Positions 24,877-33,693 of a DNA stretch of 64,000 nt are shown here, piece after piece; within the stretch, counting starts at the first letter, position 1; each line of letters starts with the position of its first letter. The stretch comes from Amycolatopsis azurea DSM 43854 (GTDB lineage: Bacteria; Actinomycetota; Actinomycetes; Mycobacteriales; Pseudonocardiaceae). The notes under the pieces were generated by a model, which was not told where the DNA came from, made no database searches, and worked only from the letters and a program-made list of their open reading frames with translations. A program made the translations under genes and the position numbers. Location of the stretch: the NCBI RefSeq assembly GCF_001995215.1, contig NZ_MUXN01000004.1:144175-208174 (forward strand). The letters are read 5' to 3'.

Positions 24877-25788
24877 ATGATGGAAAAGCCATTGGCGGGC
24901 AAGATCGCGTTGGTCGCCGGGGCGACCCGCGGGGCAGGACGGGGAATAGCGGTCCAGCTGGGTGCCGCCGGCGCGACCGTTTACGTGACCGGCCGCAGTA
25001 CCGGTTCCCGCAGGTCGGAAATGAATCGCCCGGAGACCATCGAGGAGACGGCTGCGCTCGTCGACGAAGCGGGCGGGCACGGGATCGCGATCGCCGTCGA
25101 CCATTTGGTGGCCGACGAGGTCCGCGAACTGGTGGAACGGATCGACGCCGAACAGGGCGTGCTGGACGTGCTGGTCAACGATATCTACGGTGCCCCCATC
25201 GAATGGAACAAAACCGTCTGGGAATCCACTTTGGACACCGGGCTGCGCACGCTGCGGCTCGCCGTCGACACCCATGCCGTCACCAGCCATTTCGCGCTCC
25301 CGCTCATGATCAGGAAGCCGGGCGCGCTGGTCGTCGAGGTCAACGACGGGACCACCGACTACAACTCGGAGAACTACCGCGTTTCCTTCTTCTACGACCT
25401 TGCCAAGACCGCGGTGAACCGGATGGCGTTCGCGCTCGGCCACGAATTGGCGTCGTACGGCGGTACCGCGGTCGCGGTCACGCCGGGCTGGTTGCGTTCC
25501 GAGGCGATGCTCGACGCTTATCAGGTCACCGAAGAGAATTGGCGCGAAGCGACGAAGGTGCAGCCCCATTTCGCCATTTCTGAAAGCCCGGCGTTTGTCG
25601 GGAGGGCGGTCGCGGCGCTGGCCGGTGACGCGGAAGTCGCGCGCTGGAACGGGAAATCGGTTTCCAGTGGTGAATTGGCGAAGGAATACGGATTCACCGA
25701 CCTCGACGGCAGCCGTCCCGACAGCTGGCGCTATCTCGTCGAGGTCCAGGATCCCGGCAAGCCGGCGGACGTCACCGGTTACCGCTGA
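24877..25788 (+). CDS. SDR-family oxidoreductase
   Basis: A 303-residue short-chain dehydrogenase with an extended C-terminus. Cofactor loop: LVAGATRGAGRGIAVQLGAA; the usual NNAG is VNDIYG; the catalytic pair is Y-D-L-A-K in SFFYDLAKTAVNRM; ATPGWL-type loop is VTPGWLRSEAM. The C-terminal third (NGKSVSSGELAKEYGFTDLD) is seen in a group of longer bacterial SDRs. Two ATG codons (24877 and 24880) are adjacent. It is divergent from an IclR regulator. It overlaps the convergent PH-domain gene by 10 bases. Confidence 0.9.
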   Translation: MMEKPLAGKIALVAGATRGAGRGIAVQLGAAGATVYVTGRSTGSRRSEMNRPETIEETAALVDEAGGHGIAIAVDHLVADEVRELVERIDAEQGVLDVLVNDIYGAPIEWNKTVWESTLDTGLRTLRLAVDTHAVTSHFALPLMIRKPGALVVEVNDGTTDYNSENYRVSFFYDLAKTAVNRMAFALGHELASYGGTAVAVTPGWLRSEAMLDAYQVTEENWREATKVQPHFAISESPAFVGRAVAALAGDAEVARWNGKSVSSGELAKEYGFTDLDGSRPDSWRYLVEVQDPGKPADVTGYR

Positions 25789-27308
25789 GCCTCCCGTCGC
25801 AGGAAGGGCGTGAGCAGCCCGGGCGCGGTCTGTTCCGCCACCGCCAGCCCGGCCGATTCGCCGACGTCGACCACCCGGTACCCGCCGATGCCCGCCGCGA
25901 TCGGGGCGGTCACGGTGATCAGCCCGGCGCGGCGCTGGAAGAACGAGCGGCTGACGACGATCCCGGTGACCCCTTCACGCCGGATCGCCACCGTCGAGCG
26001 CGCCAGCGAACCGGAGCGGCTGACCAGGTAGCGCCCGACGATCGCGTGACCGAGATTGCGGTACCGGTCCCAGCCCACGAGCGCGGCGAACGGCACCAGG
26101 CCGAGCGCGACCTGCCACATCCACGCCGGCAGGAAGTCGATCCAGGACAGGCCGAACAGCGCCGCCGCCAGGATCAGCACGCCGCCGACCGCCCGGGTGA
26201 GCCGCCGGGTCAGCGCCCGTCGCGGATGCCGGTTCAGCGGCACGGTGGCCGGGTCGAAGTTCTCCCGCAGCACCTCGGCCGCGACCTCGTGGACCCGGCC
26301 GACCGGCGCGGGCGGAAGCAGGAGCCCGCCGCCCTTGTCCCCGCCCTTGCCCTCGCGCAGCCCGCCCGCGATCGCGGTGAGCCGCGCGCCGCCCGCGATC
26401 CGCAGCGGCAGCGTTTCCTTCACCTCGACGCCGCGAAGCCGTTCCTCTTCGATGGACACCGAACGCGTGGTGATCAGCCCGCGCCGGACGTGCAGCGTGC
26501 CCTCGGTCTCACGGGTGAGCTTGAAGTTCCAGAACGAGAGCAGGTAGCCGCCGACGGACAGCAGCGAGACGACCACCAGCAGGGCGACCGCCGCGACGAC
26601 CACGATCAGCCACACCGCCGTGTTCGCCAGATCGTCCATGAGGTCCCGCAGCGGCCCGACGTTCTCCGGGTCGATGTTCAGCTGGTGCGCGAAATGCCAG
26701 ACGGCGGCGAAGATCGCGCCCACCACGGCGAGCCCGGACAGCGTGAACGGCGCGTACCGCACCCACTTCCGGTCGACCTCGGCCACGACCTGCTCGGGCG
26801 GCGGCGCTGCCTCGGCTTCCGAGCCGGCCGGGACCTCCTTGCGGTGCAGGAGAACCGTGCGCAGCCGGTGCGCCTCGGTCTCGCTGATCGCGTCGAGCAC
26901 CAGTTGGTCGCTGCCCGAGCCCTGGCCGAGTGAATGCCGTCCGGTGCCGATGCGCACGGCGCTGAGGGAGAACAGGCGGTGCTTCGGTTCCGAGGTGACG
27001 TCGACCGTGCGGATCCGGTCCAGCGGGATCGCGCGGTGCTTGCGCAGCAACAGGCCCGTGGACCATTCCACCTGGCCGTCGGCGATGCGGTACCGCGACG
27101 TGAGCACGTGTGAGACACCGACGCACACGGTCAGCGCGGTGACGCCCAGCCCGATCCATTCCCAGCCGTTGCCCTTGCCGAGGAGCACCGTCCCGATCAG
27201 CACCGGCAGCGATTTGACGATGTCGAGCACCGGCCGGATCAGCAGCATCCGGCGGTCGAGGCGGTGCCACTGGCCGAGGGCCGCGTCCGGAAGCGTTTCG
27301 GTGCTCAT
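25779..27308 (-). CDS. PH-domain (bPH2/YdbT-like) membrane protein
   Basis: A 509-residue membrane protein of the YdbT type with repeated bacterial PH domains (DUF304). Paired hydrophobic helices occur near residues 40-65, 185-250 and 370-410, each followed by a PH unit such as SRYRIADGQVEWSTGLLLRKHRAIPLDRI, seen in pieces, and RYLVSRSGSLARSTVAIRREG. Family members are of unknown function, possibly membrane stress or protein-export related. ATG 27308 overlaps the stop of the upstream PH-domain gene by four bases, so the two are a pair (YdbS-YdbT order). Confidence 0.9.
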   Translation of the reverse strand: MSTETLPDAALGQWHRLDRRMLLIRPVLDIVKSLPVLIGTVLLGKGNGWEWIGLGVTALTVCVGVSHVLTSRYRIADGQVEWSTGLLLRKHRAIPLDRIRTVDVTSEPKHRLFSLSAVRIGTGRHSLGQGSGSDQLVLDAISETEAHRLRTVLLHRKEVPAGSEAEAAPPPEQVVAEVDRKWVRYAPFTLSGLAVVGAIFAAVWHFAHQLNIDPENVGPLRDLMDDLANTAVWLIVVVAAVALLVVVSLLSVGGYLLSFWNFKLTRETEGTLHVRRGLITTRSVSIEEERLRGVEVKETLPLRIAGGARLTAIAGGLREGKGGDKGGGLLLPPAPVGRVHEVAAEVLRENFDPATVPLNRHPRRALTRRLTRAVGGVLILAAALFGLSWIDFLPAWMWQVALGLVPFAALVGWDRYRNLGHAIVGRYLVSRSGSLARSTVAIRREGVTGIVVSRSFFQRRAGLITVTAPIAAGIGGYRVVDVGESAGLAVAEQTAPGLLTPFLRREAQR

Positions 27309-27817
27309 GTCGCGTCACCAGGGGTGGCCTGCGTGGTCTTCGTGAGTTCCGCGGCCAGCGCCAGCGCGTCGGCGTGGTCGAGGCCGGAGATCTTCACCGG
27401 ACCGGCGGCCGAAGCCGTCGTCACGGTGAGTTTCGCGAGCCGGAACAGCTGCTCGACCGGGTCGCGCTCGATGTCGACTGTCTGGATCCTCGAGATCGGC
27501 GCGATCCGCCAGTCCTGCTTGAGCCAGCCCTCCTGGGTGTACACGGCGTCGCCGGTGACCTCCCAGCGGTGGATCCGGTACCGCCACTGCGGCATGACCA
27601 GCAGATGCAGCGGCGCGAGCACACAGGAGATCGTCAAGGTCACCACGAGCCACGTCGGCGCGTCGTCGCTGGTGAACACGAACACCGCCTGGACGCCGAC
27701 GAGGATCACCCAGCCGACCGCGGCCCACACCGCCCAGTAGCCCATGGCCCGGCGGCTGACCCGGTTGGCGGGCGGGCGCAGGGTGAGCCGTTCCGTCGTC
27801 GCTGTCTCTTCAGTCAC
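27305..27817 (-). CDS. PH-domain (YdbS-like) membrane protein
   Basis: A 170-residue protein with two transmembrane helices (about 27-75) and one bacterial PH domain (YRIHRWEVTGDAVYTQEGWL, then RIAPISRIQTVDIERDPVEQ). The frame is open to a GTG at 27859; the GTG at 27817 (TEETATTERLTLRPP), after GAAGG, gives a better fit to YdbS relatives. It is the upstream partner of the larger PH-domain gene, overlapping by four bases. No specific function is known. Confidence 0.85.
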   Translation of the reverse strand: MTEETATTERLTLRPPANRVSRRAMGYWAVWAAVGWVILVGVQAVFVFTSDDAPTWLVVTLTISCVLAPLHLLVMPQWRYRIHRWEVTGDAVYTQEGWLKQDWRIAPISRIQTVDIERDPVEQLFRLAKLTVTTASAAGPVKISGLDHADALALAAELTKTTQATPGDAT

Positions 27818-27964
27818 CCCTTCAGCCTGCACCACCTCGGAGCGGACCGCCCACGACACCTGTCACGGACCGATAGGATTCCTGCCACGGTCGGCGGAAT
27901 GGATACCCCCTATCGGGGCGTTGCCACCCGTAGACGGTTGTAAGCACGAAACCTGGAGGATCTG

Positions 27965-28885
27965 GTGGCGCTGGACCCGGAAGACCTGTACGAGGTGGAC
28001 TCGGACGTCCCTGACCTCGGCGGGGCCGTGCTCCTGCACTACTTCGACGGGTTCATGGACGCGGGATCGGCGGGCAAGCTCGTCGCCGAGCACCTCCTGA
28101 ACTCCTCCGAGCACCGCGTGGTCGCGCGCTTCGACGTCGACCGCCTCATCGACTACCGCTCGCGCCGCCCGACGATGACCTACTCCATCGACCGCTGGGA
28201 GGCCTACGACGCCCCCGAGCTGGTCGTCCACCTGCTGCACGACGCCGACGGCGTGCCGTTCCTGCTGCTCACCGGTCCGGAACCGGACCATGACTGGGAG
28301 CGGTTCTGCGCGGCCGTGCGCGGGCTGGTCGAACGCTGGGACGTCCGGCTCACCACCGGTTTCCACGGCATCCCGATGGGCGCGCCGCACACCCGGCCGC
28401 TCGGCGTGACCGCGCACGCGACGCGGGACGAGCTGGTCGGCGAGCACCGGCCGCTGCCCAACCGGATGCAGGTGCCGGGCAGCGTCGCCGGGCTGCTGGA
28501 GTTCCGCTTCGGCGAATGGGGACACGACGCGTCCGGGTTCGCCGCGCACGTGCCGCACTACCTGGCCGACTCGACGTACCCGAGCGCCGCGCTGCACCTG
28601 CTCGAAGCCGTCGCCGAGGCGACCGGGCTGAACCTGCCGGACGGCGATCTGCGGGAGGCCTCACAGGAGGCCGAAGCCGAGATCGCGCGCCAGGTCGCCG
28701 GATCGGAGAAGGTCGCCGACGTCGTGCGCGCGCTGGAGCAGCAGTACGACACGTTCATGGAGGCGTCGAGCAAGGAAAGCCTGCTCGCGGAGTCGGTCGA
28801 GCACATGCCGACCGCCGAGGAGCTGGGCAACCAGTTCGAGCGGTTCCTGGCTGAGCAGAACGGCGGGGACGGCCCGGAGCGCTGA
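27965..28885 (+). CDS. PAC2-family protein
   Basis: A 306-residue actinobacterial PAC2 (proteasome-assembly-chaperone-like) protein. Recognisable blocks are LLHYFDGFMDAGSAGKLVAEHLL, seen in pieces, VVARFDVDRLIDYRSRRP, LLLTGPEPDHDWERF, GFHGIPMGAPHTRP, GLLEFRFGEWGHDASGF and AHVPHYLADSTYPSAA. Actinomycetes have proteasomes, so a link to proteasome or ATP-grasp-associated functions is plausible but unproven. GTG start at 27965 has CTGGAGGATC upstream. It ends at a repeated hairpin terminator. Confidence 0.93.
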   Translation: MALDPEDLYEVDSDVPDLGGAVLLHYFDGFMDAGSAGKLVAEHLLNSSEHRVVARFDVDRLIDYRSRRPTMTYSIDRWEAYDAPELVVHLLHDADGVPFLLLTGPEPDHDWERFCAAVRGLVERWDVRLTTGFHGIPMGAPHTRPLGVTAHATRDELVGEHRPLPNRMQVPGSVAGLLEFRFGEWGHDASGFAAHVPHYLADSTYPSAALHLLEAVAEATGLNLPDGDLREASQEAEAEIARQVAGSEKVADVVRALEQQYDTFMEASSKESLLAESVEHMPTAEELGNQFERFLAEQNGGDGPER

Positions 28886-28898
28886 GGTGTGACCCAAG

Positions 28899-28951
28899 TC
28901 CGTGAAGGCCTCCTTGAGGGACCCTGGGTCCCTCAAGGAGGCCTTCACGGA
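28899..28951. terminator. repeated 25-bp-stem hairpin, copy 3
   Basis: Arms of 24 bases at 28899-28922 and 28928-28951 with loop CCTGG. It lies between the convergent stops at 28885 and 28977. Confidence 0.8.
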
Positions 28952-28976
28952 ACATGAGACCGCTCCTCGTGGGGCG

Positions 28977-30188
28977 TCAGCGGAGGCCGTGAGAGGCGAT
29001 CACGCCCCAGGTGCTCTGGAGCCCGCCCGAGCTGCCGAGTCCGGCGGCCAGCACGCCCGGCGTCCCGGGAACGGCGGCGAACCCGAGGATCGAACTGCCC
29101 TCGGCCGTCTTGGCCACCTCCGGCGGAAGCTCGTCCTTCCGCCATTCCGTCCCGGTCCACGCGGCCATCAGGATGTGCCCGCCACCGGGCACCCAGCCCG
29201 CGGTCCACAGCTTCCCGGAGCCGTCGAGCGCGGCGGCGTTGATCTCGTCGAACGGGCTCGCCGCCAGCGGCGCCCACTTCTGCCCGTCCCAGCGCGTGAC
29301 GAACGCCGGGATGCCGGTCGGGTTCCACTCGTTCACCCGGCCGACGACGTAGACCGAGCCGCGGCCGTCGGGGACGACGTGGTTGACAAGCCAGCCGGTG
29401 CGATGCTCCGACGGCACGGGGACCTCGACCTGCCGCCAGCTCCTGCCGTCCCAGTGCAGCAGGAACGGGGTCTCCTTGCCGTCCGTCGTCGCGGCCGCGG
29501 AGACCCAAAGATCGTCGTCCCCGGTGCCGCTGACCCGGGTCGGCTGGAGCGGGCGGGCGCCGACCTGTGGGATCTCGACCGGCTCCCACGCCTTCCCGGT
29601 CCAGTGTTCGAGGTGGTAGGTCGAATCACCCGTCTTCGGATCGAAATCGGAGGCGACCAGCCAGGCCGAACGCGGTGAGAACGCGGCGATGTCGATCGGG
29701 AAACCGTCCATACCCGCCGGCGGTTTCGGGTGTTCGACGCCGGTCCACGCCTTGCCGTCCCACCGCTGGATCACGATGGACCTCGACGCGGCCGCCCGCG
29801 GGCCCGCTGCCCGGGGCTGGAGCGCGGGCCGCCGGGTGCCCGCTTCGGTGGTGTGGTCACCGGTGGCCCAGACGTTGTCCGGTGCCGAAGCGGAGACATC
29901 GGCGAGCCGGGTGCCGGTGACCGGGGCGGTGATGGTGTCGGCCCATTTCGTGCCGTCCCACCGGAGGGCGACCGGGACCTCCGCGCTGCCGGTCCAGGCA
30001 CTGCCGACGGTCCAGGCGTCGTTCGCGCCGGTGGCCGTGACGCCGAAATAGATCCGGTTCACCGTGCTGTCCAGCGGTTGTTCCAGCCGCCAGCCCTCGC
30101 TCGCCGCGGCCGTGCTCGTGAGCAGGCCGGACAGGCCGAGGACCAGACCGGACACGGTCAGCGCGGATCGTCTTGCTACGCCTCGCAT
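28977..30188 (-). CDS. secreted beta-propeller-like protein
   Basis: A 403-residue exported protein of unknown function. Residues 1-29 are a signal peptide ending STAAAS. The mature part repeats a pattern of about 45-50 residues, A-x-D-x-W-V-x-G ... W-D-G-x-x-W, for example ALRWDGTKWADTI, IQRWDGKAWTGVE, LEHWTGKAWEPVE, LLHWDGRSWRQVE, VTRWDGQKWAPLA and AAWTGTEWRKDEL, consistent with six to eight propeller blades. No catalytic residues are recognisable. It may bind carbohydrate or protein at the cell surface. ATG 30188 is the first codon of the signal peptide. Confidence 0.75.
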   Translation of the reverse strand: MRGVARRSALTVSGLVLGLSGLLTSTAAASEGWRLEQPLDSTVNRIYFGVTATGANDAWTVGSAWTGSAEVPVALRWDGTKWADTITAPVTGTRLADVSASAPDNVWATGDHTTEAGTRRPALQPRAAGPRAAASRSIVIQRWDGKAWTGVEHPKPPAGMDGFPIDIAAFSPRSAWLVASDFDPKTGDSTYHLEHWTGKAWEPVEIPQVGARPLQPTRVSGTGDDDLWVSAAATTDGKETPFLLHWDGRSWRQVEVPVPSEHRTGWLVNHVVPDGRGSVYVVGRVNEWNPTGIPAFVTRWDGQKWAPLAASPFDEINAAALDGSGKLWTAGWVPGGGHILMAAWTGTEWRKDELPPEVAKTAEGSSILGFAAVPGTPGVLAAGLGSSGGLQSTWGVIASHGLR

Positions 30189-30329
30189 CTGGGACCCTTC
30201 CAGTTGTCGCGTGGGTTACGTGAACTCCTTACGAACAAGCTTGCCGGAAGGTTGTCCCGGTCAGTGGCCGATGGTGTTCCGGGCGTTCTGAGGGCGTTCA
30301 CCCGAACGGTGCTGGTGTATCGTCCCGGA

Positions 30330-31154
30330 ATGCGTCACCTGGTACCCCATTCAGCCCTGAAAACCCTCGGCCGATCGGCCCGAGGCACCTTCGGCCGGGG
30401 CCTGCACCGGCTCGCGCGGCGATTTCATGATCCTTATACGGAGGAACTGGAACGGGTCGCCGCGGAACTGCGCGCGGAGATCGTCCGGCAGGGGGATCGC
30501 TGTTTCGACCGCGTCATCGAGTTCGAAATCCGCAGCCGCCGCGACATGATCTTTGCCGGTGATCAGGACGCGGCGCGGGACAGCAACCGTTTCGCCCGTG
30601 AGCACCTGACCGGGACCAAGCACTTCGCGCGTCCACAAGAGACACTCGCGTACGCTCTTTCCCTTGCCCCGTCAGGTGGGATGGCGCTCGAATTCGGTGT
30701 CGCCACCGGGAACACGCTGCGCGTGATCGCCAAGGCGCGCGGGGGTGTCGAGACCTACGGGTTCGACTGGTTCCAGGGCTTGCCGGAGAACTGGCTCAAC
30801 GGGATGCCCGCCGGTTCGTTCGCGCGCGACGATTTGCCGGACGTCCCCGGCGCGGAACTCGTCGTCGGCCTCTTCGCCGACACCCTTCCCGGCTTTCTCG
30901 AGAAGCACGACGGTGCCGTCGATTTCCTGCACGTGGACGGCGATCTCTACAGCTCGGCGAAAACGGTGCTGGATCATGCCGGACCCCGTCTGCGGCCGGG
31001 CAGCATCGTGCACTTCGACGAGTTCTTCAATTACCCCGGCTGGCAGAAGCACGAGCACAAGGCTTGGCTGGAATACGTCGAACGCACCGGCGTCGAATTC
31101 GAATACGTGGCCTACACCTACGCCGACAACCAGGTCACCGTGCGGATCACCTAG
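30330..31154 (+). CDS. TylF/MycF-type SAM-dependent methyltransferase
   Basis: A 274-residue class I methyltransferase of the macrocin O-methyltransferase type. The SAM site is ALEFGVATGNTLRVIAK; later come YGFDWFQGLPENW, and the Mg-binding region FLHVDGDLYSSAKTVLD with IVHFDEFFNYPGW. The frame is open from 29730, but that part overlaps the divergent propeller gene; ATG 30330 (MRHLVPHSALKTLG) is chosen. A sugar or polyketide hydroxyl is the usual substrate in the family; none can be named here. It is convergent with the MarR gene, overlapping by four bases. Confidence 0.85.
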   Translation: MRHLVPHSALKTLGRSARGTFGRGLHRLARRFHDPYTEELERVAAELRAEIVRQGDRCFDRVIEFEIRSRRDMIFAGDQDAARDSNRFAREHLTGTKHFARPQETLAYALSLAPSGGMALEFGVATGNTLRVIAKARGGVETYGFDWFQGLPENWLNGMPAGSFARDDLPDVPGAELVVGLFADTLPGFLEKHDGAVDFLHVDGDLYSSAKTVLDHAGPRLRPGSIVHFDEFFNYPGWQKHEHKAWLEYVERTGVEFEYVAYTYADNQVTVRIT

Positions 31155-31600
31155 TCGGTCAGTCCATCCTCGTAAGCCCGCAACGTGTCGATGAACAGGC
31201 GGCGCTCGGCCGGGGTCAGCGGCGCGAGCGCCTTCTGCCAGGCGCGGGCGCCCTGGGCGAGCCAGCCGTCGATCGCGGGCCGCATCCGTTCGGTGATCGC
31301 GACGATCCGCCGCCGCCGGTCCGCCTCGTCCTCGTGCCGGTCGAGCACGTCCTTCTTGGTCAGGTCCCCGACCATCAGGCTCACCGTGGTCGGGGCGACC
31401 TCGAGCCGTTCGGCCAGTTCGTTCACCGTCATCGGCCCGTCGAAGAGCAGGTACGACAGCAGTGACAAGTGACGCGGTGCCAGCGACAACGACTGGAGCT
31501 CGTCGGGGATCTTGATCCGCTTCGCGCGGCCGACCATGCGCGGCATGAGCAGCAGCAAGGCGCGCACGGCGTCGTCGACTTCCATGTCCTCGGTTGACAC
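31151..31600 (-). CDS. MarR-family transcriptional regulator
   Basis: A 149-residue MarR protein. The winged helix reads LAPRHLSLLSYLLFDGPMTV, NELAERLEVAPTTVSLMVGD and ends with the wing DRHEDEADRRRRIVAIT; long helices at both ends form the dimer. The frame opens at 31648, but GTG 31600 (STEDMEVDDAVRALL) has GGAGGGC upstream and leaves the operator outside the gene. It is divergent from the nitroreductase/hemerythrin gene. Confidence 0.92.
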   Translation of the reverse strand: MSTEDMEVDDAVRALLLLMPRMVGRAKRIKIPDELQSLSLAPRHLSLLSYLLFDGPMTVNELAERLEVAPTTVSLMVGDLTKKDVLDRHEDEADRRRRIVAITERMRPAIDGWLAQGARAWQKALAPLTPAERRLFIDTLRAYEDGLTD

Positions 31601-31620
31601 CGGGCGCCCTCCTAGATACC

Positions 31621-31649
31621 TTTGCAAGCAAAGAGGCTTTGCTTGCAAA
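31621..31649. promoter_or_regulatory. MarR operator candidate
   Basis: TTTGCAAGCAAAG (31621-31633) and CTTTGCTTGCAAA (31637-31649) form a perfect 13-base inverted repeat around AGG. It lies between the MarR start (31600) and the divergent start at 31690, and is strikingly AT-rich for this DNA. Confidence 0.75.
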
Positions 31650-31689
31650 GCAAAATGGCTTTCAGGATGATGCTACCTGGGGAGTACTG

Positions 31690-32391
31690 GTGCTGATCAC
31701 CACCGCGGACGCCGGAACCGGCCGTCCTCGCCTTACTCACGTCGATTGCCGCCGTTCCGGGAGCGGATACCTGGCGTACGCGCCGGACGCCGATTCCCCT
31801 TGGTATGAGGACCTTCTCGTCAGTCCACAAGCGACACTCGACATCGACGGGGTGCCGCACGCCGCGCATGCGGTGCCGCTCGAAGGCGGGGAGCGGGGCT
31901 TCTCGCTGCGTCTGCTGGAACTCGACGCCGCTCGCGGCCGGGCGATCGCCGGTCAACTGCTCGTCCATCACGCCGAACTCCGCGAGGCGCTGGCGGCCGC
32001 GCGGTCCGAACTCGACGGTGTGCCGGTCGCGGGCCGGTCCGGGTTGCGGCGCGAACTGCTCGGCCATTGCGTCACCTTCTGCAACGGCCTGCGCATGCAC
32101 CACCTCCGCGAGGACGGCGCGTTCACCGCGATCGAGAAGGCGCATCCCGGACTCGTGCCGGCGCTGAACCGTTTGCGCGAGGAGCACGAGACCGTGTCTC
32201 GCGCGCTACTCGACCTCGACGCGTTGTTGCAGGGCGAAGGGGAGGTCGAAAGCACCGCCTTGCGCGAGGAGTTCGAGCGGATCGCCGGCGGGCTGGAAGC
32301 GCATTTCGCCTACGAGGAAGCGAATCTGCTCCCGGCGCTCCGCGGTGAAGGTGCGGCGGTGTCTTTGTCACAGCTTGGGAACGAGCCGTGA
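31690..32391 (+). CDS. F420-type nitroreductase domain fused to hemerythrin domain
   Basis: A 233-residue two-domain protein. Residues 1-80 resemble the deazaflavin-dependent nitroreductase fold (VLITTADAGTGRPRLTHV, SPWYEDLLVSPQATLDIDG). Residues about 115-225 resemble a hemerythrin four-helix bundle with iron-ligand candidates in LLGHCVTFCNGLRMHHLRED, EEHETVSRALLDLDA and HFAYEEANLLPALR. It could sense or detoxify oxygen, nitric oxide or quinones. GTG 31690 follows GGGGAG; the longer open frame would run through the MarR operator. Control by the divergent MarR protein is likely. Confidence 0.85.
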   Translation: MLITTADAGTGRPRLTHVDCRRSGSGYLAYAPDADSPWYEDLLVSPQATLDIDGVPHAAHAVPLEGGERGFSLRLLELDAARGRAIAGQLLVHHAELREALAAARSELDGVPVAGRSGLRRELLGHCVTFCNGLRMHHLREDGAFTAIEKAHPGLVPALNRLREEHETVSRALLDLDALLQGEGEVESTALREEFERIAGGLEAHFAYEEANLLPALRGEGAAVSLSQLGNEP

Positions 32392-32569
32392 TCGAACTGC
32401 TGACCGAAGACCCCCGCTGCGCTCTCGGAACGCGCGAGCGGTTACTCCGAGCGGGTGAGAGCGTCGGGCCACCTGGCGGGAGACACTGGTAACGAATGTC
32501 CGTGCCGGGGCGACTGATCGTTGTCCGCGCCGATCGGCGAAACGTCCCCGACCGGAATAGTGAGAACCG

Positions 32570-33427
32570 ATGAAGCTTCGAAGAGTCTCGCTCCTGTCTC
32601 TGGTGGCCGCCGTGGCCACGATCATGCTCGTCGCGCCGGCCTCCGCCGTCGCGGCCCCGCCGACCAGTGCGGTGGAGGTATCTCCGACCACTGTCCAACG
32701 TGGACAGACGTTCACCGTTTCGCAGACCGTCTACAACGCCGACGCGACGTCCACCATCGAAGGTGGCAAGGCGACGCTCTACGGCAAGGAATCCTCGCTG
32801 CCGGCGATCGTCGACCTGGTGTCCTGTCCGGGCGCGTTCGCCTGTGACATGCTCGGCGGCAGCATCCGCGGCGGCGTCGGCTCCGTGACGCCCGGCCAGA
32901 GCAAGACCGTGGTGTTCACCTTCCGGGTGAAGGACGACGCCCCGCTGGGCAGCGTCACCTTGCAGCACCAGTTCGTCGGCGACAACTACAGCTTCGAGAT
33001 CCTCGACGGCCCGGTGCTGACCGTCACCGGGACACCGAGCGCCGCCGACCTCGGCGTCACGCTGACCGCGTCCCCGCGCGGGATCCTGACGTCGTCGATC
33101 GACTACACGGTCAAGGTCACCAATGCCGGTCCCGCCGCTGCGTCCGGAATCCGGGTGGCGTCGACCCTCGGCAACGGGCTGAACTTCACCGGCTCCTCCG
33201 CGTGCTCGCACCCGAGCGGCTCGAAGATCGTCAACTGCGACTTCGCTTCGCTCGCGTCCGGAGCCAGTGTCACGGCCAAGTTCTCGGTGGCCGCCGGACT
33301 GCTGACCCTCGGGCCGGTCAAAACGACCGCGAAGATCACGCAGAGCTCCGTCGCCGACCCGAACGCGGTCAACAACACGTCGACGTCGACCTGCACGGCG
33401 ATCACCGGCCTGTTGCTCAGCTGCTAG
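32570..33427 (+). CDS. secreted DUF11-domain protein
   Basis: A 285-residue exported protein. Residues 1-28 are a signal peptide ending AVAAPP. The mature protein has a first Ig-like region (VEVSPTTVQRGQTFTVSQTV) and a second, DUF11-like one near 170-270 (DYTVKVTNAGPAAASGIRVA, ASLASGASVTAKFSVAA, DPNAVNNTSTSTC). There is no wall anchor or membrane helix, so it should be released. ATG 32570 is the signal peptide start. Likely an extracellular structural or adhesive protein; role unknown. Confidence 0.85.
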   Translation: MKLRRVSLLSLVAAVATIMLVAPASAVAAPPTSAVEVSPTTVQRGQTFTVSQTVYNADATSTIEGGKATLYGKESSLPAIVDLVSCPGAFACDMLGGSIRGGVGSVTPGQSKTVVFTFRVKDDAPLGSVTLQHQFVGDNYSFEILDGPVLTVTGTPSAADLGVTLTASPRGILTSSIDYTVKVTNAGPAAASGIRVASTLGNGLNFTGSSACSHPSGSKIVNCDFASLASGASVTAKFSVAAGLLTLGPVKTTAKITQSSVADPNAVNNTSTSTCTAITGLLLSC

Positions 33428-33501
33428 ACCCCCGCACGGTGGTCGTGAGTGGCGATTCGGGTTATTGAGCAGACAGGCGAAGGTGTCCTGTCGGGTGGCA
33501 A

Positions 33502-33556
33502 GTCCGTGAAGGCCTCCTTGAGGGACTCTGGGTCCCTCAAGGAGGCCTTCACGGAC
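33502..33556. terminator. repeated 25-bp-stem hairpin, copy 4
   Basis: Perfect 25-base arms at 33502-33526 and 33532-33556 with loop TCTGG; identical in layout to the copy at 15361. It lies between convergent genes. Confidence 0.8.
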
Positions 33557-33580
33557 CGGTGTTCGGTGGCGATCGGCGTG

Positions 33581-33627
33581 GTGAAGGGGACTTTCCTCTC
33601 ATTGCACGAGCGGAAAGTCCCCTTCAC
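33581..33627. repeat. GTGAAGGGGACTTTCC hairpin
   Basis: GTGAAGGGGACTTTCC (33581-33596) pairs with 33612-33627 around 15 bases. A half version (GTGAAGGGGACTTCC) occurs at the same place in the 15.3-kb element without its partner arm. Confidence 0.6.
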
Positions 33628-33666
33628 CCTGGGTCATCCGTCCTTGTGGGCGGCGGAGTCCCCGAA

Positions 33667-33693
33667 GTGTTGCGAAAGCCACTTTCGCAACAC
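33667..33693. repeat. GTTGCGAAAG hairpin, copy 2
   Basis: GTGTTGCGAAAG and CTTTCGCAACAC pair around CCA. It matches one arm of the larger hairpin at 15478-15534. Confidence 0.6.

Noticed and set aside
29730..30329. N-terminal extension of the TylF-type methyltransferase
   Set aside because: This part overlaps the signal peptide and first blades of the divergent propeller gene and matches no family.
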